Origin: Cytophaga hutchinsonii ATCC 33406
GTDB lineage: Bacteria > Bacteroidota > Bacteroidia > Cytophagales > Cytophagaceae
Reading direction: 5' to 3'
Assembly (NCBI RefSeq): GCF_000014145.1
Contig: NC_008255.1
Span: 1 to 64,000, forward strand
Length of the DNA stretch: 64,000 nt
Shown: positions 29,576-40,426 of the stretch, in pieces
Layout of the letters: every line of letters begins with the position of its first letter
Numbering within the stretch: position 1 is the first letter of the stretch
Position numbers and translations under genes: made by a program
Notes under the pieces: generated by a model
Seen by the model: only the letters and a program-made list of their open reading frames with translations
What the model was told of the DNA's origin: nothing
Database searches by the model: none

Positions 29576-31849
29576 ATGTCAATAAGTAAGGAAGACGCTT
29601 TAAACTATCATACACAGGGTAAACCTGGTAAAATAGAAGTTGTGCCCACAAAGGCATTAAGCACACAACTTGATTTAGCTCTGGCATATTCTCCCGGCGT
29701 AGCAGAACCCTGTAAAGAGATTGCTGCAAATAAAGAAGATGCATACAAATATACAGCCAAGGGTAATCTGGTTGCAGTAATATCAAATGGTACAGCTGTA
29801 CTGGGCTTGGGCAACATCGGCCCGGATGCTTCTAAGCCTGTAATGGAAGGTAAAGGCGTATTGTTTAAGAAATTTGCCGGTATAGATGTTTTTGATCTGG
29901 AAGTAAATTGCGAAGATCCGGAACAGTTCATTAAAATTGTTGAATCGCTGGAGCCCACGTTTGGCGGAGTAAATCTGGAAGACATAAAAGCTCCTGAGTG
30001 TTTTATTATTGAACAGGAACTGCGGAAGCGCATGAACATTCCGGTAATGCACGATGATCAGCATGGCACAGCTATTATTTCTTCAGCCGCTTTATTAAAT
30101 GCACTTGAAGTAGTAGGTAAAAAGGCAGAAGACGTTAACGTTGTTGTAAGCGGTGCAGGGGCTGCAGCTATTTCCTGCACGCGTTTGTATAAACATCTTG
30201 GTGTGCGTTCAGAGAATATTGTAATGTGCGACATTAATGGTGTGTTGCGGAAAGATCGCACAGATCTGGATGTGTCACAGCTTGAATTTGCTACCGGCCG
30301 TGATTTGTATACGCTTGCAGATGCCATGCCCGGAGCGGATGTATTTATTGGACTGTCTGCCGGCAACATATTAAAGCCGGAAGTGTTAGCAACCATGGCA
30401 AAGGATCCGATTGTTTTTGCATTGGCTAATCCTACCCCTGAAATAGATTATCATTTAGCACTGAATACAAGGCCTGACGTGATCATGGCGACAGGCAGAT
30501 CGGATTATCCGAACCAGGTAAATAACGTACTTGGGTTCCCGTATATTTTCAGAGGAGCGCTGGATGTACGTGCAACGGAAATAAACGAAGCAATGAAACT
30601 GGCAGCCGTATATGCTATCGCAAAACTTGCAAAGGAAGTTGTTCCGGATACGGTAAACAAATCTTATGGAGACAATAAGATTACGTTTGGGAAAAATTAT
30701 TTAATTCCAAAGCCATTAGATCCGAGGTTAATAACCACAATATCTCCGGCTGTAGCCAGAGCTGCCATGGAAAGCGGAGTTGCAAAAAAGGATATTGAAG
30801 ACTGGGGGGCATATGAAGTTGAATTATTACAACGGATAGGTATTGACCAGCGCCTGATGTCACGCATTATCACACAAGCAAAACAGGAACCTAAACGGGT
30901 TGTGTTTGCAGAAGCGGATAATCTGAAAATCTTAAAAGCAGCGCAAATTATTTCCGATGAAGGTATCGCATTTCCTATTTTATTAGGCAATGCAGAAAAG
31001 ATAAAAGAATTGCTGATTGAAAATGCACTTGTAATTAAAGACTTTTTAATCGTTGATCCTTTTGAAGAAAAAGAAAAACGTTCCCTTTACGGAAACCTGC
31101 TACACAATAAAAGAAAGCGTAAAGGTATAACGGCTGAAATTGGCAGAAAATTAATGCGTAACCGTAATTACTACGGCGCGATGATGGTTGAGACCGGTGA
31201 AGCAGATGCGTTTATTTCAGGATTGACGCAGGAGTATGGCGAAACCATAAAACCGGCACTCCAGGTAATCGGTGTAGAAGAAGGCATTAAGCGGGTTGCC
31301 GGAATGTATATTCTGAGCAACAGAAAAGGGGTTTATTTTTTCTCCGATACCACGGTTAACATGGACCCAACCGCCGAAGAGCTTGTAGATATTATTGGTG
31401 TAACAGCCAGAGGTGTAAAATTCTTTAATTTTGAGCCAAGAATTGCCATGCTGTCGTATTCCAATTTTGGATCCAATGAAGGGGCTGTACCAACCAAAGT
31501 TGCATTGGCAACACGGCTGGCAAAAGAAAAATATCCGGACCTGATCATAGACGGTGACATCCAGGCAAACGTCGCAGTTGATACAGCGTTGCAGGAAGAA
31601 ATGTATCCGTTTAGTGCATTGGCAAAAGACGGTGCAAACACATTTATATTTCCTGCATTAACATCCGGAAATATTGCGTATAAATTATTGCAGGAAATTG
31701 GCGGAATGGAAGCCATTGGTCCGTTATTGATGGGCATGGCCAAGCCTGTACATATATTGCAATTAGGTTCATCGGTCAGAGAGATTGTAAACATGGTAGC
31801 TATTGCTGTTGTAGATGCGCAATCACAAAACAGTAAAATTAATTTATGA
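29576..31849 (+). CDS. maeB: NADP-dependent malic enzyme with phosphotransacetylase-like tail
   Basis: Malic enzyme turns malate into pyruvate and CO2. Residues about 1-410 of this 757-residue protein form the malic domain, with [21 protein letters not shown] and the NAD(P) loop [11 protein letters not shown]. Residues about 430-757 resemble phosphate acetyltransferase ([34 protein letters not shown]), a tail known in MaeB-type enzymes to bind acetyl-CoA and regulate the malic domain. Its last four bases overlap ruvA. Confidence 0.93.
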   Translation: MSISKEDALNYHTQGKPGKIEVVPTKALSTQLDLALAYSPGVAEPCKEIAANKEDAYKYTAKGNLVAVISNGTAVLGLGNIGPDASKPVMEGKGVLFKKFAGIDVFDLEVNCEDPEQFIKIVESLEPTFGGVNLEDIKAPECFIIEQELRKRMNIPVMHDDQHGTAIISSAALLNALEVVGKKAEDVNVVVSGAGAAAISCTRLYKHLGVRSENIVMCDINGVLRKDRTDLDVSQLEFATGRDLYTLADAMPGADVFIGLSAGNILKPEVLATMAKDPIVFALANPTPEIDYHLALNTRPDVIMATGRSDYPNQVNNVLGFPYIFRGALDVRATEINEAMKLAAVYAIAKLAKEVVPDTVNKSYGDNKITFGKNYLIPKPLDPRLITTISPAVARAAMESGVAKKDIEDWGAYEVELLQRIGIDQRLMSRIITQAKQEPKRVVFAEADNLKILKAAQIISDEGIAFPILLGNAEKIKELLIENALVIKDFLIVDPFEEKEKRSLYGNLLHNKRKRKGITAEIGRKLMRNRNYYGAMMVETGEADAFISGLTQEYGETIKPALQVIGVEEGIKRVAGMYILSNRKGVYFFSDTTVNMDPTAEELVDIIGVTARGVKFFNFEPRIAMLSYSNFGSNEGAVPTKVALATRLAKEKYPDLIIDGDIQANVAVDTALQEEMYPFSALAKDGANTFIFPALTSGNIAYKLLQEIGGMEAIGPLLMGMAKPVHILQLGSSVREIVNMVAIAVVDAQSQNSKINL

Positions 31850-32445
31850 TTGCCTACATAGAAGGAAAATTAGCACACAAAGACCCTACGTTTGTAGTCG
31901 TAGATGTTCAGGGAATCGGATATCACATACGGGTTTCATTACATACTTTTTCCCAGCTGAAGGATTTAGAACGTGTAAAAATACACACCTTTTTACATAT
32001 CAAAGAAGATGCGCATACACTATTCGGTTTTGCAGATTTAATGGAAAAGGAGATGTTCTTACATCTTACATCCATTAGCGGCATTGGTCCCGGAACAGCA
32101 CTGGTTGTATTGTCTTCCATGAACCCCATAGAATTAAAAGAAGCAATTGCGCGGGAAGATGTGAAAACGATTCAATCTGTTAAAGGTATCGGTTTAAAAA
32201 CAGCACAGCGTGTAATTCTGGAACTGAAGGATAAGATGAAAAAGGATGCCCTTTTAGCCGGTTCAGATTCAAAACAGAATTTTTCAGTATCGCACAATAG
32301 TATCCGTTCTGAGGCGTTAACAGCATTGATTACGCTAGGATTTACAAAAACTGTGGCTGAAAAGAACCTGGATCTTATTTTAAAAGGCAACTCAAATTCA
32401 TTTACGCTTGAAGATTTGATCAAGCAAGCTTTAAAAATGTCTTAA
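31846..32445 (+). CDS. ruvA: Holliday junction DNA helicase subunit RuvA
   Basis: RuvA binds four-way junctions and recruits the RuvB motor. The 199-residue protein has the N-terminal OB-type domain ([20 protein letters not shown]), helix-hairpin-helix motifs in SISGIGPGTALVVLS (about 77-91) and SVKGIGLKTAQRVI (about 112-125), and a C-terminal RuvB-binding helix bundle. Length is normal. The start overlaps the maeB stop in ATGA. It is followed nine bases later by sprA. Confidence 0.95.
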   Translation: MIAYIEGKLAHKDPTFVVVDVQGIGYHIRVSLHTFSQLKDLERVKIHTFLHIKEDAHTLFGFADLMEKEMFLHLTSISGIGPGTALVVLSSMNPIELKEAIAREDVKTIQSVKGIGLKTAQRVILELKDKMKKDALLAGSDSKQNFSVSHNSIRSEALTALITLGFTKTVAEKNLDLILKGNSNSFTLEDLIKQALKMS

Positions 32446-32454
32446 TACCCCTCT

Positions 32455-35400
32455 GTGAACTCAAGGAAAAAATTCATACTACCGTTATTCGGAGTTTCCC
32501 TATTTTTTGTCTTTTGGGCTGCATTTTCCAGCACCCGAGATGGCTCGTATTATTCATTCAAAAAAATATTTACCCCTGACGATAGTACGAAGAGAATAAA
32601 AACAAGAAGGCCTACGTATCAGAGTGAGGACCGTGTGGGAGATCAATACAATAATCCTACAAATAAATCTCCGCTTGAACTTCAAAATCCGGATAACATC
32701 ACGGAAGAAGTAGAAATAGATACGGCAACAGGCAATTATATTGTGCGTGAAAAAATCGGTGATATGGAATACCGTACGCAAACATACCTGACTTTTGAAG
32801 AATATTACAAATACAAAAACAAACAGTTGCTGCGGGATTACTGGCAGAGTAAAGGTAAAACAGATCCCAATGATCCGATGGCAACCCCTCCGCAAAAACC
32901 GGGGCAGCCATTTGGCTTTACAAAACACATAAAAGGACTTGAAGGTCCTTTTGGCAGTAACTATGTAGACATCCGTCCGAGTGGTTTGGTGACACTTGAC
33001 TTTGCAGGCCGTTGGCAGCGGGTGAATAACCCGGCTTTGCCGATTAAACAGCAACGGAATGGTTTGTTTGATTTTGATCAGCAGATCAGTATGAATGTGA
33101 TCGGTAAAATTGGTGAGAAGCTGAAACTGACCGTGAACTGGGATACCAAGGCCGCTTTTGAATTTCAAAACAGTGTTAAGATTCAATACACGGCATTTGA
33201 AGAAGATATTATTCAGGCAATCGAAGTTGGCCGGATCAATATGCCTCTGAATTCCTCTTTAATGACAGGCCCTCAGAATTTGTTCGGTTTAAAAACCAAA
33301 TTGCAATTCGGCAGATTGTCTGTAACAGCAGTAGCAGCAAGACAGGATGGTAAATTAGATGAAATCAAAATAGGCGGCGGCGGCCAGGGGCGCACCTTTG
33401 AAATTAAAGGTGATGCATACGAGCCCTACAGACACTTTTTCCTTGGACAGTTTTTTAGAGAAAATTATGAAAGATCCCTTAAATCAAGTCCGACAATATT
33501 ATCAAACGTACAGATAAAACGGGTTGAAGTATACGTTACAAACAGAAACAATACAACAGCTAATTTACGGAATGTAGTAGGTTATCTGGATTTGGGAGAG
33601 AACGATTCGCTTTATCGTAAAAACCTGACTAAAAACGTTCCTACCGATGCTCCTTTTAATGAAATTAATAATTTATATCCGGCCATTAACGGATTCAGAT
33701 CCATTGAAACACTCTCTGCAGATGTAGCCACCCTTAATGCAGCCTGCGGATGTACATTTCAGGATGGTACCGATTATACCTATCTGAAAAGTGCACGTAA
33801 GCTTGCCCCAACCGAATTTACCTTTCATCCGGACTTAGGCTATATCACTCTGCAATCAAGGTTAACAGAAGATGTTGCATTATTGGTTGCCTATCAATAT
33901 ACGTATGACGGAAAGGAATATACCGTCGGAGAACTTTCAGATGAATATGCCAACCTTCCGGAAAATCAATTGGTATTTGCCAAAATGATTAAACCGCCAT
34001 TGGTTAAAACTCGACTGCCTACGTGGGATCTGATGATGAAAAATATTTATCAGATTGGAGTAACTCAAATACAACGGGATAATTTTCAGTTCAGAATCAT
34101 TTATAAAGATGATGCAACGGGTGCAGATATTCCAAACCTTCAGGAAGGGACCAATACCAAAGGTGTTCCCTTACTTCAGCTGAGTGGAATGGATTTATTA
34201 AACCCGAACAATGATCAGGCGCCTGATGGTAACTTTGACTATGTAGAAGGATTAACGATCGATTCAAAAAATGGCCGGATCATATTCCCGGTACTCGAAC
34301 CTTTTGGTTCTAATCTTGAAAAGTATTTTCTGCCAACCGAGCAGGCGCTGAAATCGAAGTATGTATTTTCGGAGTTGTATGACTCCACATTTTCAGATGC
34401 CCAGCAAATTGCAAGCAAAGACAAATACTTTTTCAAAGGAAGGTATACAGCTGGTACGGCAAGTGAAATCATATTGCCGGGGATTAACGTTTCTCAGGGA
34501 TCGGTTGTTGTAATTGCAGGTAGTACAACATTGGTTGAAGGCGTTGATTATACAGTAGATTATAACTTAGGAAGAATTAAAATTTTAAATGACGGCGTAC
34601 TGGCTTCCGGGCAGGAAATACGGATACGTTTTGAAAAGCAGGATCTGTTTAATTTCAGAAGGAAATCCTTTATGGGAACACGGCTGGATTATAAAGTCAA
34701 TGAAAATATTTTAATAGGCGGTACGTTCCTGCATTCTAATGAAGCACCTAACATTACGCGTGTGAATATTGGAGACGAACCCGCATCCAATACAATCTGG
34801 GGCGTAGATGCAAACATCAAGCAGGATTCCAGAATGCTTACACGTGCAGTAGATTTATTACCTGTTGTAGCTACTAAAGCTCCATCAAATATTAATTTTC
34901 AGGGAGAGTTTGCACAGTTCATACCGGGCTACAATAAAATCATTGATAAGAATGGCGGCGGCGAAGGCGGTATTGCATTTATAGATGATTTTGAAGGAGC
35001 TAAAACACCGTACGATTTAACACGTTCTCCCATGACGTGGCGTATAGCATCAACACCACAGCGTATAGACAGTGCGAGAAGCAATACGCTGGCATACTCT
35101 TATAAAAGAGCGAAGCTTGCCTGGTACAACATTGACAATATTTTCTACCGTTCTAATAATGGGCTTCCCGGATATCTCAGCTATGAGAACATAACCAATC
35201 ACTTTGAACGAAACATTACCATACAGGAACTGTTTCCGAACCAGGATCTCAATGTTGCTGTTACCAATATTCCAACGCTGGACCTGGCATACTATCCGAG
35301 AGAAAGAGGTTCTTATAACTACAACCCGGTATTAACAACAGACGGGCGGTTGGTAGACTCTACCAAGAACTGGGCGGGTATGACCAAGGATCTTAAAAAT

Positions 35401-38400
35401 GATGTAGATTTTGATAATGCAAACATTCAGTACATCGAGTTCTGGTTGCTGAGTCCATACATGGAATCAAACGGCCGTAACCTTATTGACGGGGTTCCGA
35501 TGGATGAGACAAATACAGGTACGCTTTATTTCAATTTAGGAAGTATATCAGAAGATGTGCTTAAAGATAACCTGCAATCATTTGAAAACGGTTTGCCAAC
35601 AAATGATGCACTAATAGCATCAAATACAGATACAACACTGTGGGGGCTTGTGAGTAACCAGCAGTTTATTACAAATGCGTTTGATAACTCAAGCGGTTCA
35701 AGAGAAAAACAGGATATCGGTCTGGATGGGTTGAATGATGCACAGGAAGTAAATTTTTTCAGCGGCTATTTGAATGATGTTAATAATTTATCGGCATTAA
35801 CTCCGCAAGCGTATGCGAACTTAACGAGTGATGTAAGTGCAGATAACTTCGGCTATTATTTAGGAGGCGACCTGGATGCCAGTGAGGTGTCAATATTAGG
35901 CAGGTATAAAAATTATAACCGTACACAAAACAACTCACCGGTAAACAGCGGTGCTGCTATAACCCCTGCTAATACTACCTATCCCGACAATGAAGATTTA
36001 AATGCCGACAATACGCTCAACACCCTTGAAGAGTATTATGAGTATAAAGTAAGTATTGCAAAAGATAAATTTAAAGTAGGTGAAAATTATATTGTAAGCT
36101 CCAGAAATTACACGGTTGAATACGTAGGAGGAGCAAAGGAAACCGTAACCTGGTATCAGTTCAGAATTCCGATCCGCACACCGGACTCTATTGTAGGAGA
36201 TATTCAGGGCTATAAATCCATTAAATGGATGCGTACCTATGTTACAGATTTCAAATCTCCGGTAGTGCTTCGTATGGCACAGTTTCAGCTGGCAGCCAAT
36301 CAATGGAGAACGTACCAGTTGGAAGATAAAGAAACTGGCGCCGCTGTCGGAGGCAAACCAGACTTGTCTGTATTAGATCTGTCTGTTGTAAATATTGAAG
36401 AGAATAGTGACCCAACCGACAATACAACCCCCTACGTTTTACCGCCGGGCTTTAACAGGGATTACGATGCTACTTCAGTCACCACACGAAGAAACAATGA
36501 GCAATCGCTCCGCTTGTGTATCGATGATTTAGCAGATGGGTATACAAAGTCTGCGTATAAAAATGTCAACGTAAACCTGATGAATTACAAACAGCTTAAC
36601 ATGTTTGTGCATGCAGAAACCACGAAAGATATTGCAGCTTATAACGGAAACGCATATGCGATTTTGAGATTAGGTACAGATTATACGAATAACTATTACG
36701 AAATTCAGGTGCCGCTGCGCTTCACGGATCCGATTGGTACCAGAGACCCCAATGAGGTATGGAGAAGTGAAAATGAAATCAATGTTAATATAAGTGATCT
36801 GGTTGCAACAAAAGTTGCGCGTAATAGTGCAGGCGCTTCCATGCAGCAATCGTTTACACAAACGATGGCAAATGGACAGATACTTTCAATCGTTGGCAAT
36901 CCGGATTTGTCTGCTGTTGTAACCATCATGATTGGGGTTAGGAATCCGCGTGGCGGCTACACGAGCCCAATGTCGTTTTGTATCTGGGCAGATGAACTGC
37001 GCACTTCCGGCTTTGTCAGCCACAGCTCGTATGCGTATGCTGCCAAGCTGAATATGAAGCTGGCCGATCTGGGTATGTTTAATTCTTCTATCCGGTATAC
37101 ATCTGCCGGTTTTGGTTCGCTTGATCAAAAAACATCTGAACGGGAACGTGCAAACACACTTGAGTATGGATTGAATACGTCTCTGAATATGGAAAAATTT
37201 ATTCCGGGCAAAACAGGAATAAAACTGCCTATGTATGTAGGCTATAACCGAAAGACTATTACACCCGTATATGATCCGCTCAATCCGGATGTGGATCTCC
37301 AGCAATCGGTCAATGGACAGGCCGATCCCAAGGCATATAAAAAATTAATTATTGATGAAACAACCAATAAGGCCATAAACTTTCAAAACATACAGAAGGT
37401 AAAAGTAAACCCGGCGGCTAAAAAACATGTATACGATGTTGAAAATTTAACACTGAGTTTGGGCTTCTCTGAATTGAAGCGAACCAGCTTTGATATTAAA
37501 GAATACAGATCTACTAACTATACAGGTTCATTAGGTTATTCCTACACAAATAACTCTAAAAGTTATACGCCTTTTAAATCAATGACTGCCACAAAAGGTA
37601 TTCTGACACCACTAATAAAGGATTTCAATTTTACACTGCTGCCAAGTCAATTTACATTCAGAGGGGCGTTAGATCGAAAAATTACCAAATCGCAGTATTA
37701 CGAATCCGGGCCGACAACTCCTGCACAAAAAGCATTGTATGAAAAATATTTCACGTTCACGAGAAATTATACAATGATGTGGAACTTTACCAAATCAATA
37801 ACCGGTACCTATAACGCGAATGCATACGCATTGATTGATGAACCCAACAGGGAACCGGGTGATCAGGCATACAAAGATACAATTGCAGCAAATTTAATGA
37901 AGTTTGGGCGTTTGAAAAGATACGACCAAACCATGGGCCTTCAATATAAGCTGCCGTTAGATAAGATTAAGGCGCTTAACTGGACAACCATGGATTATAC
38001 CTACAAAGCAGGCTACAACTGGGAAGCGGGTTCACTTGCCCTAAGGGATTCACTTGGAGCAAATGTAATGCAGAATAAAAGTGACAATCAGATCAATGGC
38101 AAAATTGATCTGGACAAACTTTACAGCAAGTCAAAGTTTTTAACAGAAATGAAAAAACCTAAACCGGCGCCGAAAAAACCTGACCCCAAAGATACCATAC
38201 CGCCACCGCCAAACCGTGCATTGCTGAAGGCTGCTTTCCAGACATTGATGGCAATTAAAAATGCCAACATAACGTATTCCAATCAACAGACCACAAACAT
38301 TGGCGGCTTCTTGCCAACACCGCATTACTTTGGTGTAGCTGATGTACCGCAGGGAGGAGAAATGCTTCCGTTTGTATTGGGTTCTCAGGATGCATCATTC

Positions 38401-39597
38401 AGAGAAACAGCCGCAAGTAACGGATGGATTTCGAAATCAAGAAGTTTGAATAGTTTATTCACGCAGCAGCAAACACAAAACATTACCGTAAAAATAAACG
38501 CAGAGATTACGAGAGATCTGAAAATAGCATTCGAATCCAAATACTCCTATTCGAGGCTGTATGCAGAACGGTATAGATATAATGACACACTGCAAAGGTA
38601 CATTTCTGAAAACCCATCGCTGAGTGGTAATTATTCAATTTCAACAATTACAATTTTAACATCCTTTGATAAACATGTGAGTGGTTCACTCGACCCGAAC
38701 TCTTCAGCAAATTTTGAAAAATTCAAATCGTACCGTCAAATAATGATTGACCGACTGGATGGACAACCGGGCGATTATGAACAAAATTCTCAGTCTGTTT
38801 TGATTCCCGCTTTTCTGGCCGCTTACATGGGACAGGATCCGAACAAAAGCGACCTGAATGGGTTCCCGAAAATTCCATTACCCGGCTGGCAAATTGATTA
38901 TTCAGGATTGGCAAAAGCTAAAATGTTTAAAAAGAAGTTCCAGTCAATAACCTTTTCGCATAAATATTCAAGCCAGTATTTAGTTGGAAGTTATACTTCT
39001 CAGAACGTTTATAATTACAACTACATAAATCCCGGAAGTGATTTTTACAGTCCTACACGCATTCCGGATTCGATAAATTCAAGCGGGCAGCTTGTTCCGA
39101 TTTATGTTATCAACGGTATTTCTGTGAATGAAGCATTTGCACCATTTATAGGGTTTAATGCCCGTACAAAAAATAAGATTACGTATAAATTATCTTACAG
39201 CCGTACCCGCACGTTAAATATGTCGCTTACCAACGCGCAGTTAACAGAAAGTCTGAATAATTCGTGGCAGATAGGGATTGGATTTGCGCGTTCAAATGTA
39301 CCTATTCCAGGATTTTTAACCGGGGGACAAAAACTAAATCTGAAAAATGAATTAAATATTCAGGTAAACTTTACGCTCAATGATATGATAACTTATCAAC
39401 GTAAATTCGAAGAAAATACTACCGTTACGGCAGGTAATACCAATATACAATTCAAGCCAACCATTAGCTATAATATTTCGCAGCGGGTTACCATGATGTT
39501 TTATTTTGAACGGACCATTAACAGTCCTAAAATTTCATCTTCATACAGACGCGCTACAACAGCTATTGGTATTCAACTCAGATTTACATTATCTTAA
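32455..39597 (+). CDS. sprA: SprA, outer membrane translocon of the type 9 secretion system
   Basis: The 2380-residue protein has an N-terminal export segment (FILPLFGVSLFFVFWAAFS) and long beta-rich stretches throughout, with repeated Tyr/Asn-rich strands and a final barrel strand pattern ending in IQLRFTLS. Size, the early FGFTKHIKGLEGPFGSNYVD segment and the ruvA-sprA-gcvH order identify SprA, which forms a giant 36-strand barrel for secretion of cargo and of gliding adhesins. The start appears to be GTG 32455, nine bases after ruvA. A proline-lysine-rich loop (KKPKPAPKKPDPKD) occurs about residues 1902-1915. Confidence 0.92.
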   Translation: MNSRKKFILPLFGVSLFFVFWAAFSSTRDGSYYSFKKIFTPDDSTKRIKTRRPTYQSEDRVGDQYNNPTNKSPLELQNPDNITEEVEIDTATGNYIVREKIGDMEYRTQTYLTFEEYYKYKNKQLLRDYWQSKGKTDPNDPMATPPQKPGQPFGFTKHIKGLEGPFGSNYVDIRPSGLVTLDFAGRWQRVNNPALPIKQQRNGLFDFDQQISMNVIGKIGEKLKLTVNWDTKAAFEFQNSVKIQYTAFEEDIIQAIEVGRINMPLNSSLMTGPQNLFGLKTKLQFGRLSVTAVAARQDGKLDEIKIGGGGQGRTFEIKGDAYEPYRHFFLGQFFRENYERSLKSSPTILSNVQIKRVEVYVTNRNNTTANLRNVVGYLDLGENDSLYRKNLTKNVPTDAPFNEINNLYPAINGFRSIETLSADVATLNAACGCTFQDGTDYTYLKSARKLAPTEFTFHPDLGYITLQSRLTEDVALLVAYQYTYDGKEYTVGELSDEYANLPENQLVFAKMIKPPLVKTRLPTWDLMMKNIYQIGVTQIQRDNFQFRIIYKDDATGADIPNLQEGTNTKGVPLLQLSGMDLLNPNNDQAPDGNFDYVEGLTIDSKNGRIIFPVLEPFGSNLEKYFLPTEQALKSKYVFSELYDSTFSDAQQIASKDKYFFKGRYTAGTASEIILPGINVSQGSVVVIAGSTTLVEGVDYTVDYNLGRIKILNDGVLASGQEIRIRFEKQDLFNFRRKSFMGTRLDYKVNENILIGGTFLHSNEAPNITRVNIGDEPASNTIWGVDANIKQDSRMLTRAVDLLPVVATKAPSNINFQGEFAQFIPGYNKIIDKNGGGEGGIAFIDDFEGAKTPYDLTRSPMTWRIASTPQRIDSARSNTLAYSYKRAKLAWYNIDNIFYRSNNGLPGYLSYENITNHFERNITIQELFPNQDLNVAVTNIPTLDLAYYPRERGSYNYNPVLTTDGRLVDSTKNWAGMTKDLKNDVDFDNANIQYIEFWLLSPYMESNGRNLIDGVPMDETNTGTLYFNLGSISEDVLKDNLQSFENGLPTNDALIASNTDTTLWGLVSNQQFITNAFDNSSGSREKQDIGLDGLNDAQEVNFFSGYLNDVNNLSALTPQAYANLTSDVSADNFGYYLGGDLDASEVSILGRYKNYNRTQNNSPVNSGAAITPANTTYPDNEDLNADNTLNTLEEYYEYKVSIAKDKFKVGENYIVSSRNYTVEYVGGAKETVTWYQFRIPIRTPDSIVGDIQGYKSIKWMRTYVTDFKSPVVLRMAQFQLAANQWRTYQLEDKETGAAVGGKPDLSVLDLSVVNIEENSDPTDNTTPYVLPPGFNRDYDATSVTTRRNNEQSLRLCIDDLADGYTKSAYKNVNVNLMNYKQLNMFVHAETTKDIAAYNGNAYAILRLGTDYTNNYYEIQVPLRFTDPIGTRDPNEVWRSENEINVNISDLVATKVARNSAGASMQQSFTQTMANGQILSIVGNPDLSAVVTIMIGVRNPRGGYTSPMSFCIWADELRTSGFVSHSSYAYAAKLNMKLADLGMFNSSIRYTSAGFGSLDQKTSERERANTLEYGLNTSLNMEKFIPGKTGIKLPMYVGYNRKTITPVYDPLNPDVDLQQSVNGQADPKAYKKLIIDETTNKAINFQNIQKVKVNPAAKKHVYDVENLTLSLGFSELKRTSFDIKEYRSTNYTGSLGYSYTNNSKSYTPFKSMTATKGILTPLIKDFNFTLLPSQFTFRGALDRKITKSQYYESGPTTPAQKALYEKYFTFTRNYTMMWNFTKSITGTYNANAYALIDEPNREPGDQAYKDTIAANLMKFGRLKRYDQTMGLQYKLPLDKIKALNWTTMDYTYKAGYNWEAGSLALRDSLGANVMQNKSDNQINGKIDLDKLYSKSKFLTEMKKPKPAPKKPDPKDTIPPPPNRALLKAAFQTLMAIKNANITYSNQQTTNIGGFLPTPHYFGVADVPQGGEMLPFVLGSQDASFRETAASNGWISKSRSLNSLFTQQQTQNITVKINAEITRDLKIAFESKYSYSRLYAERYRYNDTLQRYISENPSLSGNYSISTITILTSFDKHVSGSLDPNSSANFEKFKSYRQIMIDRLDGQPGDYEQNSQSVLIPAFLAAYMGQDPNKSDLNGFPKIPLPGWQIDYSGLAKAKMFKKKFQSITFSHKYSSQYLVGSYTSQNVYNYNYINPGSDFYSPTRIPDSINSSGQLVPIYVINGISVNEAFAPFIGFNARTKNKITYKLSYSRTRTLNMSLTNAQLTESLNNSWQIGIGFARSNVPIPGFLTGGQKLNLKNELNIQVNFTLNDMITYQRKFEENTTVTAGNTNIQFKPTISYNISQRVTMMFYFERTINSPKISSSYRRATTAIGIQLRFTLS

Positions 39598-39607
39598 ATG
39601 AGACGGT

Positions 39608-39638
39608 TTTGTTTCTCTTTAAAAAGAATGTATTTTTG
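39608..39638 (+). promoter_or_regulatory. Consensus Bacteroidota promoter of gcvH
   Basis: TTTG (39608-39611) and TATTTTTG (39631-39638) match both -33 and -7 boxes exactly with a 19-base spacer. gcvH starts 20 bases after the -7 box. This is the clearest promoter in the window. Confidence 0.75.
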
Positions 39639-39657
39639 GTTATTAAATATTTGAACT

Positions 39658-40038
39658 ATGAACTTTCCTTCTGAATTAAAATACAGCAAAGATCACGAAT
39701 GGGTTCGTGTAGAAGGCCAGACAGCTTATGTTGGCATTACTGATTTTGCGCAAAAAGAATTAGGTGATATTGTTTACCTGGATGTAACATCTGTTGGACA
39801 AACGATTGATAAAGAAGCAATCTTCGGAACAATTGAAGCAGTAAAAACAGTTTCAGATTTATTTATGCCGGTTAGCGGGGAAGTATTAGAATTCAATGCT
39901 GAATTGGAATCTGCGCCTGAATTAGTTAATTCAGATCCATATGGTAAAGGCTGGATCGTGAAGGTTACGTTAGCGAATGCTTCAGACCTGGATGCTTTAT
40001 TAGATGCAGCCGCCTATACAACACTGGTTGGTGCTTAA
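39658..40038 (+). CDS. gcvH: Glycine cleavage system H protein
   Basis: GcvH carries the lipoyl arm that shuttles the aminomethyl group between the P, T and L proteins. The 126-residue protein begins [16 protein letters not shown], has the lipoylation lysine in [18 protein letters not shown] (about residue 62) and the usual [13 protein letters not shown] near the end. Other gcv genes are absent here, so its position reflects the conserved Bacteroidota order after sprA. A consensus promoter precedes it, so it is expressed apart from sprA. Confidence 0.96.
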
Positions 40039-40426
40039 CACAAATCACATACGATTCCTCAGAATATACGGCCCTGCTGTAGTCTGGGGAATTTTTATTT
40101 TAATCGCGACCTTAACACCCGGAAGGTCGCTTCCTTCCAGCTCACTGTTTCGGTTTGATAAACTGATTCACGTTATTATTTTTGGCGTATTTGCCTGGCT
40201 TGTTTTAAGAGCGTTGTATTTATCCGGACGCTTGACTCCAGAAAACAGTTTTCGTATATATATACTCGTTGCAAGCGTAACAATCGTTTTCGGAATTGCT
40301 ATAGAATTAATGCAGCAGCTTATTCCTGACAGAGGTGCAGACATAAACGATGTGATTGCAAATACTACAGGAATCATTCTGGCGCAGTTGATTTTTTATT
40401 TTACTCATCGGAAAAAACAAGTATGA
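40004..40426 (+). CDS. VanZ-like membrane protein
   Basis: The 140-residue frame has four hydrophobic spans and the VanZ pattern: [52 protein letters not shown]. VanZ-like proteins are of uncertain function; some affect glycopeptide tolerance. The ATG at 40004 overlaps gcvH by 35 bases; GTG 40031 (MLNTNHIRF...) would overlap by only eight and may be the real start. The last four bases overlap the M28 peptidase gene. Confidence 0.8.

Noticed and set aside
29608-30064. Two overlapping minus-strand frames of 93-143 codons opposite maeB
   Set aside because: They mirror conserved malic enzyme codons and show no motif.
32554-33186. 210-codon minus-strand frame opposite the start of sprA
   Set aside because: Phe/Ile/Arg-rich translation typical of antisense frames; sprA is strongly supported.
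36886-37305. 139-codon minus-strand frame opposite sprA
   Set aside because: Arg/Ile/Cys-rich shadow frame inside the SprA coding region.
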